NCBI RefSeq assembly: GCF_013283785.1
Contig: NZ_JABCPZ010000008.1
Span: forward strand, 1-64,000
Direction of reading: 5' to 3'
Length of the DNA: 64,000 nt
Source: Nonomuraea antri
GTDB taxonomy: Bacteria; Actinomycetota; Actinomycetes; Streptosporangiales; Streptosporangiaceae
Shown: piece after piece, positions 51,854 through 60,630 of the stretch
Position numbering within the stretch: the first letter of the stretch is position 1
How the letters are laid out: each line of letters opens with the position of its first letter
The notes under the pieces: generated by a model
What the model was told of the DNA's origin: nothing
Databases searched by the model: none
Seen by the model: the letters and a program-made list of their open reading frames with translations, nothing else
Translations under genes and position numbers: made by a program

Positions 51854-52348
51854 TCAGGCTTGGACGGGGAGCAGGCGGCCCGAGTGCACGTCGTAGATGG
51901 CGCCGGCGATCGGCATGTCCTCCGGCAGGAACGGGGTCGTGCGGATGCGGGTCAGGTCGTGCCGGAGCGCTTCGTTCTGGTCGGGAACCGTGTGGAACTC
52001 CAGGCTGCGGGTGTCGACGCCGCGCTCGCTCGTGAGGGCGTGCACGTCGGCGTCGCTGACCTTGGACATGCCGCAGTCGGTGTGCGGCATGACCAGGACG
52101 CGCTCCACGCCCAGCAGGTAGACGGCCAGCACCAGGGTACGCAGGACGTCGTCCGTCACCCTGGCGCCCGCGTTTCTGAGGATCTTGGCGTCGCCGGCTT
52201 TGAGCCCGAGCAGGCCGAGCGGGTCGATCCGGGAGTCCATACAGGTCACCACGGCCAGGCCGCGGGCGGCGCGGCCGGTCAGGCCGGAATCGCCGAACTT
52301 CTTGGCGTACTTCGCGTTGGCGGCATACAGGTCGTCGAACGCACTCAT
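51854..52348 (-). CDS. Beta-class carbonic anhydrase
   Basis: 164 residues. Zinc ligands and catalytic dyad are visible: Cys36-x-Asp38-x-Arg40 (VVTCMDSRID) and His89-x-x-Cys92 (MPHTDCGM). The length and the ILRNAGARVTDDVLRTLVLA helix match the short mycobacterial Rv1284-type group. It hydrates CO2 to bicarbonate in the cytoplasm. ATG start; it faces away from the 120-aa gene. Confidence 0.92.
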   Translation of the reverse strand: MSAFDDLYAANAKYAKKFGDSGLTGRAARGLAVVTCMDSRIDPLGLLGLKAGDAKILRNAGARVTDDVLRTLVLAVYLLGVERVLVMPHTDCGMSKVSDADVHALTSERGVDTRSLEFHTVPDQNEALRHDLTRIRTTPFLPEDMPIAGAIYDVHSGRLLPVQA

Positions 52349-52438
52349 GTGTCAGATGATCCCGCATGCAGATTTCCTGATGGTTTCCGGGGTGGCGACA
52401 GGCGGGTCCTGGCCAACCTCCCACGATCGAAGCTCACC

Positions 52439-52801
52439 ATGAGTGATGATGTCGTAGCCAGCTGTACGCGACTGAAGAGAGATGTCGTGAGTAGGTCTGC
52501 TTCGCTGGCCGCGTACTTCCGTGCCGCGGCCTGGCGCCGACTCGACCGGGTGGAGCCCAACGACGACGACCGGAACGCCCGCTCCGCCCTGGCGCTCCTC
52601 GACGCCGCCGCTTACGCGGCCGACCTGCCCGAGGATGATCCGCTGATCATCCGGCTCGACGAGGCCGGGTGTTTCGGGCTGCTGGGATGCGACGAGTTCG
52701 ATCCGGGCGAGGCGGGCGAGCGGCTCGTCCGTGACTGGTCGGGCGGCGAGCCCCACGAACTGCTCCTGGCCATCCCGCAGGCGATGACCACCGGCGCTTA
52801 G
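52439..52801 (+). CDS. 120-aa protein of unknown function
   Basis: 120 residues, helical and acidic, no cysteine pair or membrane segment. Recognisable parts: SASLAAYFRAAAWRRLDRVEP, ARSALALLDAAAYAADLPEDDPLIIRLDEAGCFG and GEPHELLLAIPQAMT. ATG at 52439, with GAAG about eight bases before it; a longer open frame upstream is antisense to the carbonic anhydrase and is ignored. I do not recognise a family. Confidence 0.6.
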   Translation: MSDDVVASCTRLKRDVVSRSASLAAYFRAAAWRRLDRVEPNDDDRNARSALALLDAAAYAADLPEDDPLIIRLDEAGCFGLLGCDEFDPGEAGERLVRDWSGGEPHELLLAIPQAMTTGA

Positions 52802-52889
52802 CGGGTGAAACCCAGCGCGGGCGGGTGCTGCGGCTTGCGTTTGGGTGGCGTCGCGCGGGTAGGTTCGGCTGTTCTGAGGAGGAGCGTCG

Positions 52890-53264
52890 ATGGACGGTAT
52901 CGCGAAATTTCGGACAACGGTGGTGGACTGCCCCAACCCCCTGGAGCTCGCCGAGTTCTACTCGAAGCTCGTCGGCTGGCCCATCACCTCGGTCGAGGAC
53001 GACTGGGTCGTCGTCACCCAGGACGGCCCGCCGGCCAGGCTGGCGTTCCAGCTCGCCGAGGACTACCAGCCGCCGGACTGGCCTAAGCCGGACCGTCCGC
53101 AGCAACTGCACATCGACGTGACCGTGGACGACCTCGACCGGGCCGAGCTTCAGGTTCTGGAGATCGGCGCCACCAAGCACGAGCACCAGCCCAGCGAGGA
53201 CGACAGCTTCCGCGTCTTCCTCGACCCCGCGGGCCACACGTTCTGCCTCTGCAGAGAGCCCTGA
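52890..53264 (+). CDS. VOC superfamily (glyoxalase-like) protein
   Basis: 124 residues forming the two beta-alpha-beta-beta-beta units of the vicinal oxygen chelate fold: KFRTTVVDCPNPLELAEFYSKLVGWP, then LHIDVTVDDLDRAELQVLEIGA and FRVFLDPAGHTFCLCRE. The His at the start of strand LHID and the C-terminal acidic position common in metal-binding members are partly present. Possible roles are dioxygenase, isomerase, or antibiotic/bleomycin-type binding; substrate unknown. GAGGAG lies about eight bases before the ATG. Confidence 0.82.
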   Translation: MDGIAKFRTTVVDCPNPLELAEFYSKLVGWPITSVEDDWVVVTQDGPPARLAFQLAEDYQPPDWPKPDRPQQLHIDVTVDDLDRAELQVLEIGATKHEHQPSEDDSFRVFLDPAGHTFCLCREP

Positions 53265-53397
53265 CCCCGGGGCGGACGGCCCGCCCCAGGGGCCGCCCCC
53301 AAAACCGCCCCCGGTCTGAGGGGTCGGCCCAAGGTCTAAGGAGCCGGCCTCGGTTTCGCTCTCGGCCCCGTTTCGGTCTCGGCGGGTCAGCGGGTCG

Positions 53398-53743
53398 ACC
53401 GGGCCGGGGTACGCCGAGGGCGTCGGCGACGCCGGCCGCCGGGGCCGCACGTTGGAGCTGTCGGCCGCCGACCAGGCCGCCGTGGACCGGGTCTGCGCGG
53501 CGCTGAGATGCGTCGTGCCGGTCGTGGGCGGGCGTCCGCTGGTGCGTGGGCGACCTGTCGCGCATGGCGGCCCTGGTGGCGGCCTGGCTGCCGAACAGCG
53601 AGGGCGACGGGGTGGCCGATCCGCTGTTCGGGCGGGTGCCGTACACCGGGCGGCTGCCGTTCTCGTGGTTCCGGGACCTGGCGCAGTTGCCGCTGAACGC
53701 GGGCGACGCGGTCGACGACCCGCCGTTCCCCTGGCCGCGCTAA
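53398..53743 (+). pseudogene. 3' remnant of a family 3 glycoside hydrolase with a frameshift
   Basis: GYAEGVGDAG, then [20 protein letters not shown] and [11 protein letters not shown] read in one frame; [20 protein letters not shown] and [19 protein letters not shown] follow in another. Together they are the C-terminal domain of a GH3 beta-glucosidase. One extra base near 53541-53545 (between PLV and VGDLSR) breaks the frame. No GH3 N-terminal domain exists upstream: bases 53265-53397 are low-complexity and contain no coding signal. The gene fragment ends at TAA 53741-53743, one base out of register with the stop of the opposite fragment. Confidence 0.75.
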
Positions 53744-53870
53744 ACGGCCGCGCTAAACGGCCGCCCGTCGGACTCGAAGTCGGTGACGGCGAACAGCTCG
53801 GCGGGACGGGCGGCGCGACGAGGAACGAGGCGACAAGGGCAGCGGCCGCCCACAACCGGGTCCGGAACAT
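53740..53870 (-). pseudogene. 5' remnant of a secreted protein, frameshifted
   Basis: ATG at 53870 starts a clear signal peptide (MFRTRLWAAAALVASFLVAP) on the minus strand. After it, the coding sense continues as AELFAVTDFESDGRPF only in a neighbouring frame and stops at 53740-53742. The signal peptide plus short mature start looks like the beginning of a secreted carbohydrate-active protein whose body has been lost. A LacI-type operator lies 10-15 bases upstream of the ATG. Confidence 0.55.
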
Positions 53871-53882
53871 GGGCCCATCAGA

Positions 53883-53894
53883 GAGAGCGTTCTC
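53883..53894 (-). promoter_or_regulatory. LacI-family-type operator (GAGAG-CG-TTCTC)
   Basis: Arms GAGAG (53883-53887) and TTCTC (53890-53894) around a central CG, with further flanking GA/TC pairs. This centre-CG dyad is the form used by LacI-family sugar regulators. It sits just upstream of the broken secreted-protein gene, so it probably once controlled sugar-induced expression. Confidence 0.5.
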
Positions 53895-53978
53895 TCAGAG
53901 GGATCGGCAGCCGGGCCGATTTCATACCACCTGAGGGTCAACCGGAGTGCTCACGGTCCGCATCCGCCCCGAGAGCGA

Positions 53979-54018
53979 GACCGCCGCGTCACCTCCCACG
54001 GAATGTGACGCGGCGGTC
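53979..54018 (-). terminator. Terminator hairpin downstream of parC
   Basis: Perfect 14-base arms (53979-53992 and 54005-54018) with a 12-base loop, 16 bases after the parC stop on the minus strand; GCG/CGC can extend the stem past one mismatch. No T-tract. Confidence 0.8.
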
Positions 54019-54033
54019 GCGCACAAGCAAGCG

Positions 54034-56532
54034 CTACGCCTCGGGCGGCGCTTCCGCCGGGCTCTCGGCCTCGGGGCCCGCGCCCAGCGCGCCGCCGACG
54101 GCGCCGATCGTGTGCGTGAGCCGCACGCCCGACCCGTCGCGCCGCCCGATCTCGTCGGGCAGCGGCACCGGCTTGCCCACCGCCGACACCGCCTTGGCCG
54201 GCGCGGGACCCGCCCAGGCCAGCAGCAGCTCGTCCTCACCCTTCAGGAACCGCTGCGCCCGCACGCCGCCCGTGGCGCGCCCCTTGGGCGGGAACTCGGC
54301 GTAGTCGGACACCTTGCCGCCGCCCACCTGCGTGCCGGGCAGCGCCGTGGACGAGCCCGCCACCGTGACCACCTGCGCGGGACGCTCGGGATCGACCACG
54401 CCGAACCAGATCACCCGGGCGCCGTCGTCGAGCCTGATGCCCGCCATGCCGCCGGCCGGACGGCCCTGCGGACGCACCAGCGAGGCCGGGTAACGCAGCA
54501 GTTGCGCGTCGGAGGAGATGAACACCAGATCGTGCGACTCGGACTCCAGCTCGGCCGCGCCCACCACGGTGTCGCCGTCCTTGAGCGTGATCACCTCGAA
54601 GTCGTCGCGGTTGGCCGGGTATTCGGGCACCACCCGCTTGACCACGCCCTGCGCCGTGCCCAGGGCCAGGCCGGGGCCGTCGGGGTCGAGCGAGCCGAGC
54701 CCGACCACCTTCTCGTCGGGCTGCAGCGAGACGTACTCGGAGACCGGATGACCGCCCGACAGCGTCGGCGGGTTGGCCGAAGGCGGCAGCGTGGGCAGGT
54801 CGACGACCTGGACCCTGATCAGCCGGCCCTGCGACGTGACCACGCCGACCTCGCCTCTGACCGTGGTGCGCACGGCCGAGACCAGCACGTCGTGCGCGGC
54901 CCGCTCGCCCTCGCCGGACAGCGGCTCGGCGTCGGCGGTGCGGGCCAGCAGCCCGGTCGACGACAGCAGCGCCAGGCACGGCGTGTCGGCCACCTGCAGC
55001 TCGACGGTCGGCGTGCGCGGCGCGCCAGACGCCTCCAGCAGCACCGTGCGGCGCGGGGTGCCGTATTTCTTGGCCACGTCGGCCAGTTCGCCCGAGACCA
55101 CCTGGCGCAGCTTGGCGTCGGACGACAGGATCTCGGTCAGCGCCGCGATCTCGTCGCTCAGCGTCTGCTTCTCCCTGTCGAGTTCGAGCTTGTCGAACTT
55201 GGTGAGCCGGCGCAGCGGCGTGTCGAGGATGTAGGAGGCCTGGATCTCGCTCAGGTCGAAGATGTCCATCAGGCGCACGCGGGCGTGGCCGGAGTCTTCG
55301 GACGAGCGGATGATCTGGATGACCTCGTCGATGTTGAGCAGCGCGATGATCAGGCCGTCGACCAGGTGCAGGCGCTCCTCGCGCTTGCGCCGCCGGAACT
55401 CGGACCTGCGCCGCACGACCTCGAGCCGGTGGCCGACGTAGACCTGCAGCAGCTCGCGCAGGCCCAGCGTGCGCGGCTCGCCGTCGACCAGCGCCACGTT
55501 GTTGATGCCGAAGGTCTCCTCCATCGGCGTCAGCCGGTAGAGCTCCTCCAGCACGGCCTCGGGGATGAAGCCGTTCTTGATCTCGATGACCAGGCGCAGG
55601 CCCTTGTGCCGGTCGGTGAGGTCTTTCAGGTCGGCGATGCCCTGCAGCTTCTTGCTGGTCACCAGCTCTTTGATCTTGGTGACCACGCGCTCGGGGCCGA
55701 CGTTGTAGGGCAGCTCGGTGACGATGATGCCCTTGCGGCGCGGGGTGATCTGCTCGACCGTGCACTTGGCGCGCATGCGGAAGGTGCCGCGCCCGCTCTC
55801 GTACGCGTCGCGCACGCCCTGCAGGCCGATGATCGTGCCGCCGGTCGGCAGGTCGGGGCCGGGGACGAACTTCATGAGGTCGTCGAGCGTGGCGTCGGGC
55901 TTCTTGATCAGGTGCCTGGCGGCCGCCACGACCTCGGTGAGGTTGTGCGGCGCCATGTTGGTGGCCATGCCGACCGCGATGCCGCTGGTGCCGTTGACCA
56001 GCAGGTTGGGGAACGCCGACGGCACGACGACCGGCTCGGTCTCCTGGCCGTCGTAGTTGGGCTTGAAGTCGACGGTGTCCTCGTCGAGCGACTCCACCAT
56101 GAGCATGGCGGCCGGGGCCAGCCTGGCCTCGGTGTAACGCATGGCGGCCGGCAGGTCGTCGGGGGAGCCGAAGTTGCCGTGCCCGTCGACCAGCGGCAGC
56201 CGCATGGAGAACGGCTGCGCGAGCCGCACCAGCGCGTCGTAGATCGCGCTGTCGCCGTGCGGGTGCAGCTTGCCCATCACGTCGCCGACGACGCGGGAGC
56301 ACTTGACGTGCCCGCGGTCGGGGCGCAGGCCCATCTCGCTCATCGAGTAGAGGATGCGCCGCTGCACCGGCTTCAGTCCGTCGCGAGCGTCGGGCAGTGC
56401 CCGCTGGTAGATCACCGAGTAGGCGTACTCCAGGAAGCTCGTGCGCATCTCCGAGGAGACGTCGATGTCGACGATCCGCTCCTCGAAATCCTCTGGCGGG
56501 GGTGCAGTCGTACGTCGGGCCATGTCGAACAT
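54034..56532 (-). CDS. parC: Topoisomerase IV-type subunit A (ParC; second GyrA paralogue)
   Basis: 832 residues. The breakage-reunion domain carries [27 protein letters not shown], the quinolone-region segment [19 protein letters not shown], and the catalytic Tyr133 in [10 protein letters not shown] (counted from the ATG at 56532). The C-terminal half has six-bladed beta-pinwheel repeats (for example [33 protein letters not shown]) that are less regular than those of GyrA. It cuts and rejoins DNA with ParE as partner. A second ATG three codons downstream is also possible; no good ribosome site is present for either. A hairpin terminator follows the stop. Confidence 0.95.
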   Translation of the reverse strand: MFDMARRTTAPPPEDFEERIVDIDVSSEMRTSFLEYAYSVIYQRALPDARDGLKPVQRRILYSMSEMGLRPDRGHVKCSRVVGDVMGKLHPHGDSAIYDALVRLAQPFSMRLPLVDGHGNFGSPDDLPAAMRYTEARLAPAAMLMVESLDEDTVDFKPNYDGQETEPVVVPSAFPNLLVNGTSGIAVGMATNMAPHNLTEVVAAARHLIKKPDATLDDLMKFVPGPDLPTGGTIIGLQGVRDAYESGRGTFRMRAKCTVEQITPRRKGIIVTELPYNVGPERVVTKIKELVTSKKLQGIADLKDLTDRHKGLRLVIEIKNGFIPEAVLEELYRLTPMEETFGINNVALVDGEPRTLGLRELLQVYVGHRLEVVRRRSEFRRRKREERLHLVDGLIIALLNIDEVIQIIRSSEDSGHARVRLMDIFDLSEIQASYILDTPLRRLTKFDKLELDREKQTLSDEIAALTEILSSDAKLRQVVSGELADVAKKYGTPRRTVLLEASGAPRTPTVELQVADTPCLALLSSTGLLARTADAEPLSGEGERAAHDVLVSAVRTTVRGEVGVVTSQGRLIRVQVVDLPTLPPSANPPTLSGGHPVSEYVSLQPDEKVVGLGSLDPDGPGLALGTAQGVVKRVVPEYPANRDDFEVITLKDGDTVVGAAELESESHDLVFISSDAQLLRYPASLVRPQGRPAGGMAGIRLDDGARVIWFGVVDPERPAQVVTVAGSSTALPGTQVGGGKVSDYAEFPPKGRATGGVRAQRFLKGEDELLLAWAGPAPAKAVSAVGKPVPLPDEIGRRDGSGVRLTHTIGAVGGALGAGPEAESPAEAPPEA

Positions 56533-56623
56533 TGTGCCGAAGAGACGAGAGTGCCCGCGACTTCAACGGCGTCTTGTCCGGCTAATCCCGGATCCGCGGG
56601 CGCGTCACCGGCGTCCGAAGCTC

Positions 56624-56653
56624 TTGACCAAGCAATTGCTTGGGCTTTACGTT
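56624..56653 (+). promoter_or_regulatory. Promoter with a 16-bp palindromic operator inside its spacer
   Basis: TTGACC (56624-56629, -35) and TACGTT (56648-56653, -10) are 18 bases apart. CCAAGCAATTGCTTGG (56628-56643) is a perfect palindrome filling most of the spacer. A bound TetR-type dimer would block RNA polymerase. It lies 33-62 bases upstream of the dioxygenase start. Confidence 0.7.
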
Positions 56654-56685
56654 GCTGGGGACGAGAACCCGTCCCCGGAGGCGTC

Positions 56686-57507
56686 ATGATCGAGTTTCAT
56701 CCCGTGACCAAGCACATCGGCGCCGAAGTCACCGGGGTCGATCTGCGCAAACCCCTCTCGCAGGAGGACGCCGCGACCCTGCGTCAAGGCTGGCTCAAGC
56801 ACCTGGTGCTGTTCTTCCGCGACCAGCACATCGACGACGAGCAGCACCTGCAGTTCGCGCTGAACTTCGGCACGCTCAACCATCCGGCGTTCAAGAAGGA
56901 CTCGGGCAGCCCCATCCATGTGCTCGACCAGACCGACCCCAAGGGCGAGGGCGGCGACGAGTGGCACAGCGACAACACCTTCGAGCCCACGCCGCCCATG
57001 GGATCGCTGCTGCGCTGCGTGCAACTGCCCGGCGTCGGCGGCGACACCTGCTGGGCCAACACGTACCTGGCCTACGAGACGCTCTCGCCGCCGATGCAGC
57101 GGCTGTGCGACGAGCTGACCGCGGTGCACGACATCACGATGTCGATGAAGAAGGCCATCTCGAAGGGTCACCCGTTCGACCTGGCCGAGATCCAGGCCAA
57201 GTGGCCGCCGATCGAGCGTCCGGTGGTGCGCGTGCACGCGGAGACGGGCAGGAAGGCGCTGTTCGTCAACCGCGCGTCGACCACCAGGTTCGTCGGGCTG
57301 TCCGACCGCGAGAACGAGGCGCTGCTGCCGTTGCTGATCGACCACATCAGGTCCCCCGAATACCAGCTCAGGCTCCGCTGGCGGCCGGGCACGCTGGCCT
57401 TCTGGGACAACCGCCCGACCCAGCACTACGCGGTGGCCGACTACACCGAGCGCCGGCGCATGCACCGGGTGACGATCAACGCCTTCCCCGAGCACGCCGA
57501 CCGGTAG
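56686..57507 (+). CDS. TauD/TfdA family Fe(II)/2-oxoglutarate dioxygenase
   Basis: 273 residues. The iron-binding facial triad is visible: His94 and Asp96 in EWHSDNTF, and His247 in RPTQHYAVADY. A conserved arginine in RRMHRVTIN should bind 2-oxoglutarate. Members hydroxylate taurine, alkylsulfates or aryloxyalkanoates; the substrate here is not determinable. A long open frame upstream is out of place; ATG at 56686 is chosen since GGAGG lies just before it. The promoter carries a strong operator-like palindrome, so expression is probably induced by the substrate or a related metabolite. Confidence 0.9.
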   Translation: MIEFHPVTKHIGAEVTGVDLRKPLSQEDAATLRQGWLKHLVLFFRDQHIDDEQHLQFALNFGTLNHPAFKKDSGSPIHVLDQTDPKGEGGDEWHSDNTFEPTPPMGSLLRCVQLPGVGGDTCWANTYLAYETLSPPMQRLCDELTAVHDITMSMKKAISKGHPFDLAEIQAKWPPIERPVVRVHAETGRKALFVNRASTTRFVGLSDRENEALLPLLIDHIRSPEYQLRLRWRPGTLAFWDNRPTQHYAVADYTERRRMHRVTINAFPEHADR

Positions 57508-57513
57508 CGGTCG

Positions 57514-58335
57514 TCACGGCCGGACCGCCCACAGGACCAGGCAGACGAAGGACGCGATCAGCGCTTCGAGCCCGTACATGATGTTGCGCGCCGTCGGCCC
57601 GGCCAGCGTGTACGCCACGGCGGCCAGGAAACAGCCGACGGTCAGCGCCACGTCCACCACGCCCAGGACGATGGCCAGCAGCAGCCGCACCAGGAACCAG
57701 ACGAACCCGAGCCCGAACCAGCTGTCCATGGTGGAGTCGTCGTAGGCCCAGCGCGACAGCGCCATGGGGGAGTAGAAGCAGGAGTCCCAGTACTCCTGCC
57801 ACTTGTCCCCGAACGTGGCCGTGCGCTGCTGGGCCACCGGCTGCCCGCCGCCGGTGAACTCGACGGTCTGGACGTCTCCCCTGGTGACGTCGATGAGGAT
57901 CTGACGGTCGACGACCTCGATCACGGCCGTGCCGTTCACCACGGCCCTGAACCGTCCCTCGCCGGTCTTGACCCGGTAGATGTGGTCGTAGCCGGTGATG
58001 TTCGGATTGCCGGGGTCTCGGCGGGCGTCGCGGAGTATGACGTGGAGGACGTCGTCCCCCGGCTCCGTCAACGTGTAATGCGCCCCGATCGAGAACACCC
58101 CGAGCGGTGTGACCAGCGTGCTCTCGCCGGTCACCTTCCAGCCCGCCGGCCCCCATTCCAGCTTGACCGGCAGGAAGGCGGGGCGGTAGGACGCCTGCAC
58201 GTCCGACCCCTGGCAGCCGGTCGTCACCATGATCATGGCGGCGAGAAGGACGCGGGCGATGGTGCGTAGACGGTGGGGCGCCGCGCGGCCACGCGCGGCA
58301 CCTGGAACGACGGGCGCGAGTAAGACCTGCGTCAT
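57514..58335 (-). CDS. Membrane/lipoprotein-like protein of unknown function
   Basis: 273 residues. An N-terminal hydrophobic segment ends VTTGCQG (Cys41), a possible lipobox or a membrane anchor. A beta-rich extracytoplasmic part (about 50-185) contains VKLEWGPAGWKVTGESTLVTPLGV and a two-Cys stretch. Three closely spaced membrane helices occupy about 200-272. No family is recognised. ATG at 58335 preferred: GGGGAG lies five bases before it. Convergent with the dioxygenase gene, stop codons seven bases apart. Confidence 0.65.
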   Translation of the reverse strand: MTQVLLAPVVPGAARGRAAPHRLRTIARVLLAAMIMVTTGCQGSDVQASYRPAFLPVKLEWGPAGWKVTGESTLVTPLGVFSIGAHYTLTEPGDDVLHVILRDARRDPGNPNITGYDHIYRVKTGEGRFRAVVNGTAVIEVVDRQILIDVTRGDVQTVEFTGGGQPVAQQRTATFGDKWQEYWDSCFYSPMALSRWAYDDSTMDSWFGLGFVWFLVRLLLAIVLGVVDVALTVGCFLAAVAYTLAGPTARNIMYGLEALIASFVCLVLWAVRP

Positions 58336-58466
58336 CGACACTCCCCTGTGCGGTCCTGCATGGACAACGGCCGGCCCGCCCGCGGGGTTCCGCTCAGGGT
58401 GAGCAAGACGCGACCGGAGCGGAGACGCGTGCGAAACCGTCGGTGAAACCTGGTAACAAGGAGCAC

Positions 58467-60554
58467 ATGATTGAAGCCCCGGATGCCGCGATGCTGCGCG
58501 AAGAGGCCGAAGAGCGGCTGCGGGCGCTGGCGGGCGACCACGCCAGGCTCCGCGAAGACCAGTGGTCCGCCATCGAGGCGCTGGTGATCGACCGGCGCAG
58601 GGTGCTGGTCGTGCAGCGCACCGGCTGGGGCAAGTCCGCGGTCTACTTCGTGGCCACCGCGCTGCTGCGCGAGCTCGGCGAAGGGCCGACGGTCATCGTC
58701 TCGCCGCTGCTCGCGCTGATGCGCAACCAGATCGCCGCCGCCGAGCGGGCCGGGATCAGGGCCGTCACGATCAACTCCGCCAACCCCGAGGCGTGGGAGG
58801 AGATCTACGGCCAGGTCGCCGACGGGCTGGTCGACGTCCTGCTGGTCAGCCCCGAGCGGTTGAACAACCCCGACTTCCGCGACAACGTGCTGCCCGAGCT
58901 GGCCGAGAGCGCCGGCCTGGTGGTCGTCGACGAGGCACACTGCATCTCCGACTGGGGCCACGACTTCAGGCCCGACTACCGGCGGCTGGCCACGCTGTTC
59001 GAGGAACTGCCGCCCGGCATCCCGGTCCTGGCCACCACCGCCACCGCCAACGCCCGCGTCACCCGCGACGTGGCCGAGCAGCTGGCCGGCGACGCCCTCG
59101 TCCTGCGCGGCGCGCTGGAGCGCGAGAGCCTGCACCTGAGCGTGGTCCGCCTGCCCAGTGCCGAGCAGCGGCTGGCCTGGCTCGCCCAGACGCTGCGCGA
59201 GCTGCCCGGCTCCGGCATCGTCTACACGCTGACCGTCGCCGCCGCCCACGAGATCGCCGGCTACCTGCGCGAGCAGGGGCTGGAGGTGGCCGCCTACTCC
59301 GGCCAGACCGACCCGGCCGAACGGCTCGCGGCCGAAGAGGCGCTGCTCAACAACAAGATCAAGGCGCTGGTCGCCACCAGCGCGCTCGGCATGGGCTTCG
59401 ACAAGCCCGACCTCGGCTTCGTCGTGCACGTGGGCGCCCCGCAGTCGCCGGTGGCCTACTACCAGCAGGTCGGCCGGGCCGGGCGCGGCGTCGAACGGGC
59501 CGAGGTGATCCTGCTGCCCGGCACCGAAGACCGCGACATCTGGGCGTACTTCGCCTCGCTGGCCTTCCCGCCCGAGCCCGTCGTCCGCGCCACGCTCGAC
59601 ACGCTGGCCGAGCGCGGCGTCATGTCCACCCCGGCGCTCGAAACGGCCGTCGACCTCAGCCGCAGCCGCCTGGAGATGATGCTCAAGGTGCTCGACGTCG
59701 ACGGCGCCGTGCGTCGCGTCAAGGGCGGCTGGGAGGCCACCGGCGAGCCCTGGGAGTACGACACCGAGCGCTACACCCGCATCGCCGCCGAGCGCAAGGC
59801 CGAGCAAGACGCCATGCTCGCCTACCTCACCACCACCGAGTGCCGCGAGCAGTACCTGCGCAGGCACCTCGACGACGACGCGGCCACCCCCTGCGGCCGC
59901 TGCGACAACTGCACCGGCAGGCACCGCTCGCCGGAGATCGCCGCCCAGGCCGTCGAGACCGCGCGCGAGCGGCTGAGCAGGCCGGGCGTCGAGGTCGACG
60001 CGCGCAAGCAGTGGCCGACCGGCCTGTCCGACCTGTCCGGCCGCATCAAACCCGAGCTGGGCGCCGAGCCGGGGCGCGCGCTCGGCCGGCTGACCGACAT
60101 CGGCTGGGGCAACCGGCTGCGCGAGCTGTTCAACGCCCCAGACGCGCCGATGCCCGACGACATGTTCAAGGCCGTCGTCCAGGTGCTGGCCTCGTGGGAG
60201 TGGCGCGAGCGGCCGGTGGCCGTGGTGAACGTGCCGTCCGCCACCCGGCCTCTGCTGGTGCGCGGGTTCGCCGAGCGGCTGGCCCAGGTGGGCCGGCTGA
60301 CCTACCTGGGCGAGCTGGGCTACCGCGTGGGCTCGCCGGGGCAGCAGTTCAACAGCGCCAAGCGGGTGCAGGCGATCAGGGGAACGCTGGCGATGCCCAG
60401 GGAGCTCGGCGCGGCGATCGCCGCGTGCGGCGGTCCCGTGCTGCTGGTCGACGACCGCGTCGACACGGGCTGGACGATGACGCTGGCCACCGCCCTGGTC
60501 AGGCACGCCGGCGCACCGGCCGTGCTGCCCCTGGCCCTGGCCACCACCACCTGA
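58467..60554 (+). CDS. RecQ-type DNA helicase with C-terminal phosphoribosyltransferase-like domain
   Basis: 695 residues. Superfamily 2 helicase core: Walker A QRTGWGKSAVYF (near 50), DEAH box VVDEAHCISDWGHDFRPDY (near 154, the RecQ hallmark), ATTATANARV, and helicase C-terminal SALGMGFDKPDL and YYQQVGRAGRG. A zinc site of four cysteines (CREQYLRRHLDDDAATPCGRCDNC, starting near 458) follows. The last ~180 residues (GPVLLVDDRVDTGWTMTLATALVR near 655) match a phosphoribosyltransferase-type PRPP loop, as in ComF/PRTase folds. It unwinds DNA 3' to 5'; the extra domain may bind nucleotides or other ligands. ATG at 58467 has AAGGAG three bases before it; a GTG at 58443 is possible. In place of the RecQ HRDC domain. 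Confidence 0.92.
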   Translation: MIEAPDAAMLREEAEERLRALAGDHARLREDQWSAIEALVIDRRRVLVVQRTGWGKSAVYFVATALLRELGEGPTVIVSPLLALMRNQIAAAERAGIRAVTINSANPEAWEEIYGQVADGLVDVLLVSPERLNNPDFRDNVLPELAESAGLVVVDEAHCISDWGHDFRPDYRRLATLFEELPPGIPVLATTATANARVTRDVAEQLAGDALVLRGALERESLHLSVVRLPSAEQRLAWLAQTLRELPGSGIVYTLTVAAAHEIAGYLREQGLEVAAYSGQTDPAERLAAEEALLNNKIKALVATSALGMGFDKPDLGFVVHVGAPQSPVAYYQQVGRAGRGVERAEVILLPGTEDRDIWAYFASLAFPPEPVVRATLDTLAERGVMSTPALETAVDLSRSRLEMMLKVLDVDGAVRRVKGGWEATGEPWEYDTERYTRIAAERKAEQDAMLAYLTTTECREQYLRRHLDDDAATPCGRCDNCTGRHRSPEIAAQAVETARERLSRPGVEVDARKQWPTGLSDLSGRIKPELGAEPGRALGRLTDIGWGNRLRELFNAPDAPMPDDMFKAVVQVLASWEWRERPVAVVNVPSATRPLLVRGFAERLAQVGRLTYLGELGYRVGSPGQQFNSAKRVQAIRGTLAMPRELGAAIAACGGPVLLVDDRVDTGWTMTLATALVRHAGAPAVLPLALATTT

Positions 60555-60575
60555 CCACAGCCACGCGTAACTCCA

Positions 60576-60593
60576 CCGGGCCCCGAGGCCCGG
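60576..60593 (+). terminator. Hairpin after the RecQ gene
   Basis: CCGGGCC (60576-60582) and GGCCCGG (60587-60593) pair around a CCGA tetraloop, 22 bases after the stop. Possible terminator, but the next gene starts 38 bases later, so readthrough is likely. Confidence 0.5.
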
Positions 60594-60630
60594 GCCACAT
60601 GGTGCCCCTTCTCTCCCCCCAGGAAGTGTC

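Noticed and set aside
52647..53870. A single 407-aa minus-strand protein starting with a signal peptide
   Set aside because: Only the first ~20 residues look like a signal peptide; the continuation is a shadow of the VOC and GH3 regions. Treated as a short broken remnant.
53947..57507. A 1186-codon plus-strand frame
   Set aside because: Only the last 273 codons (from 56686) match a family (TauD); the rest is antisense to parC.
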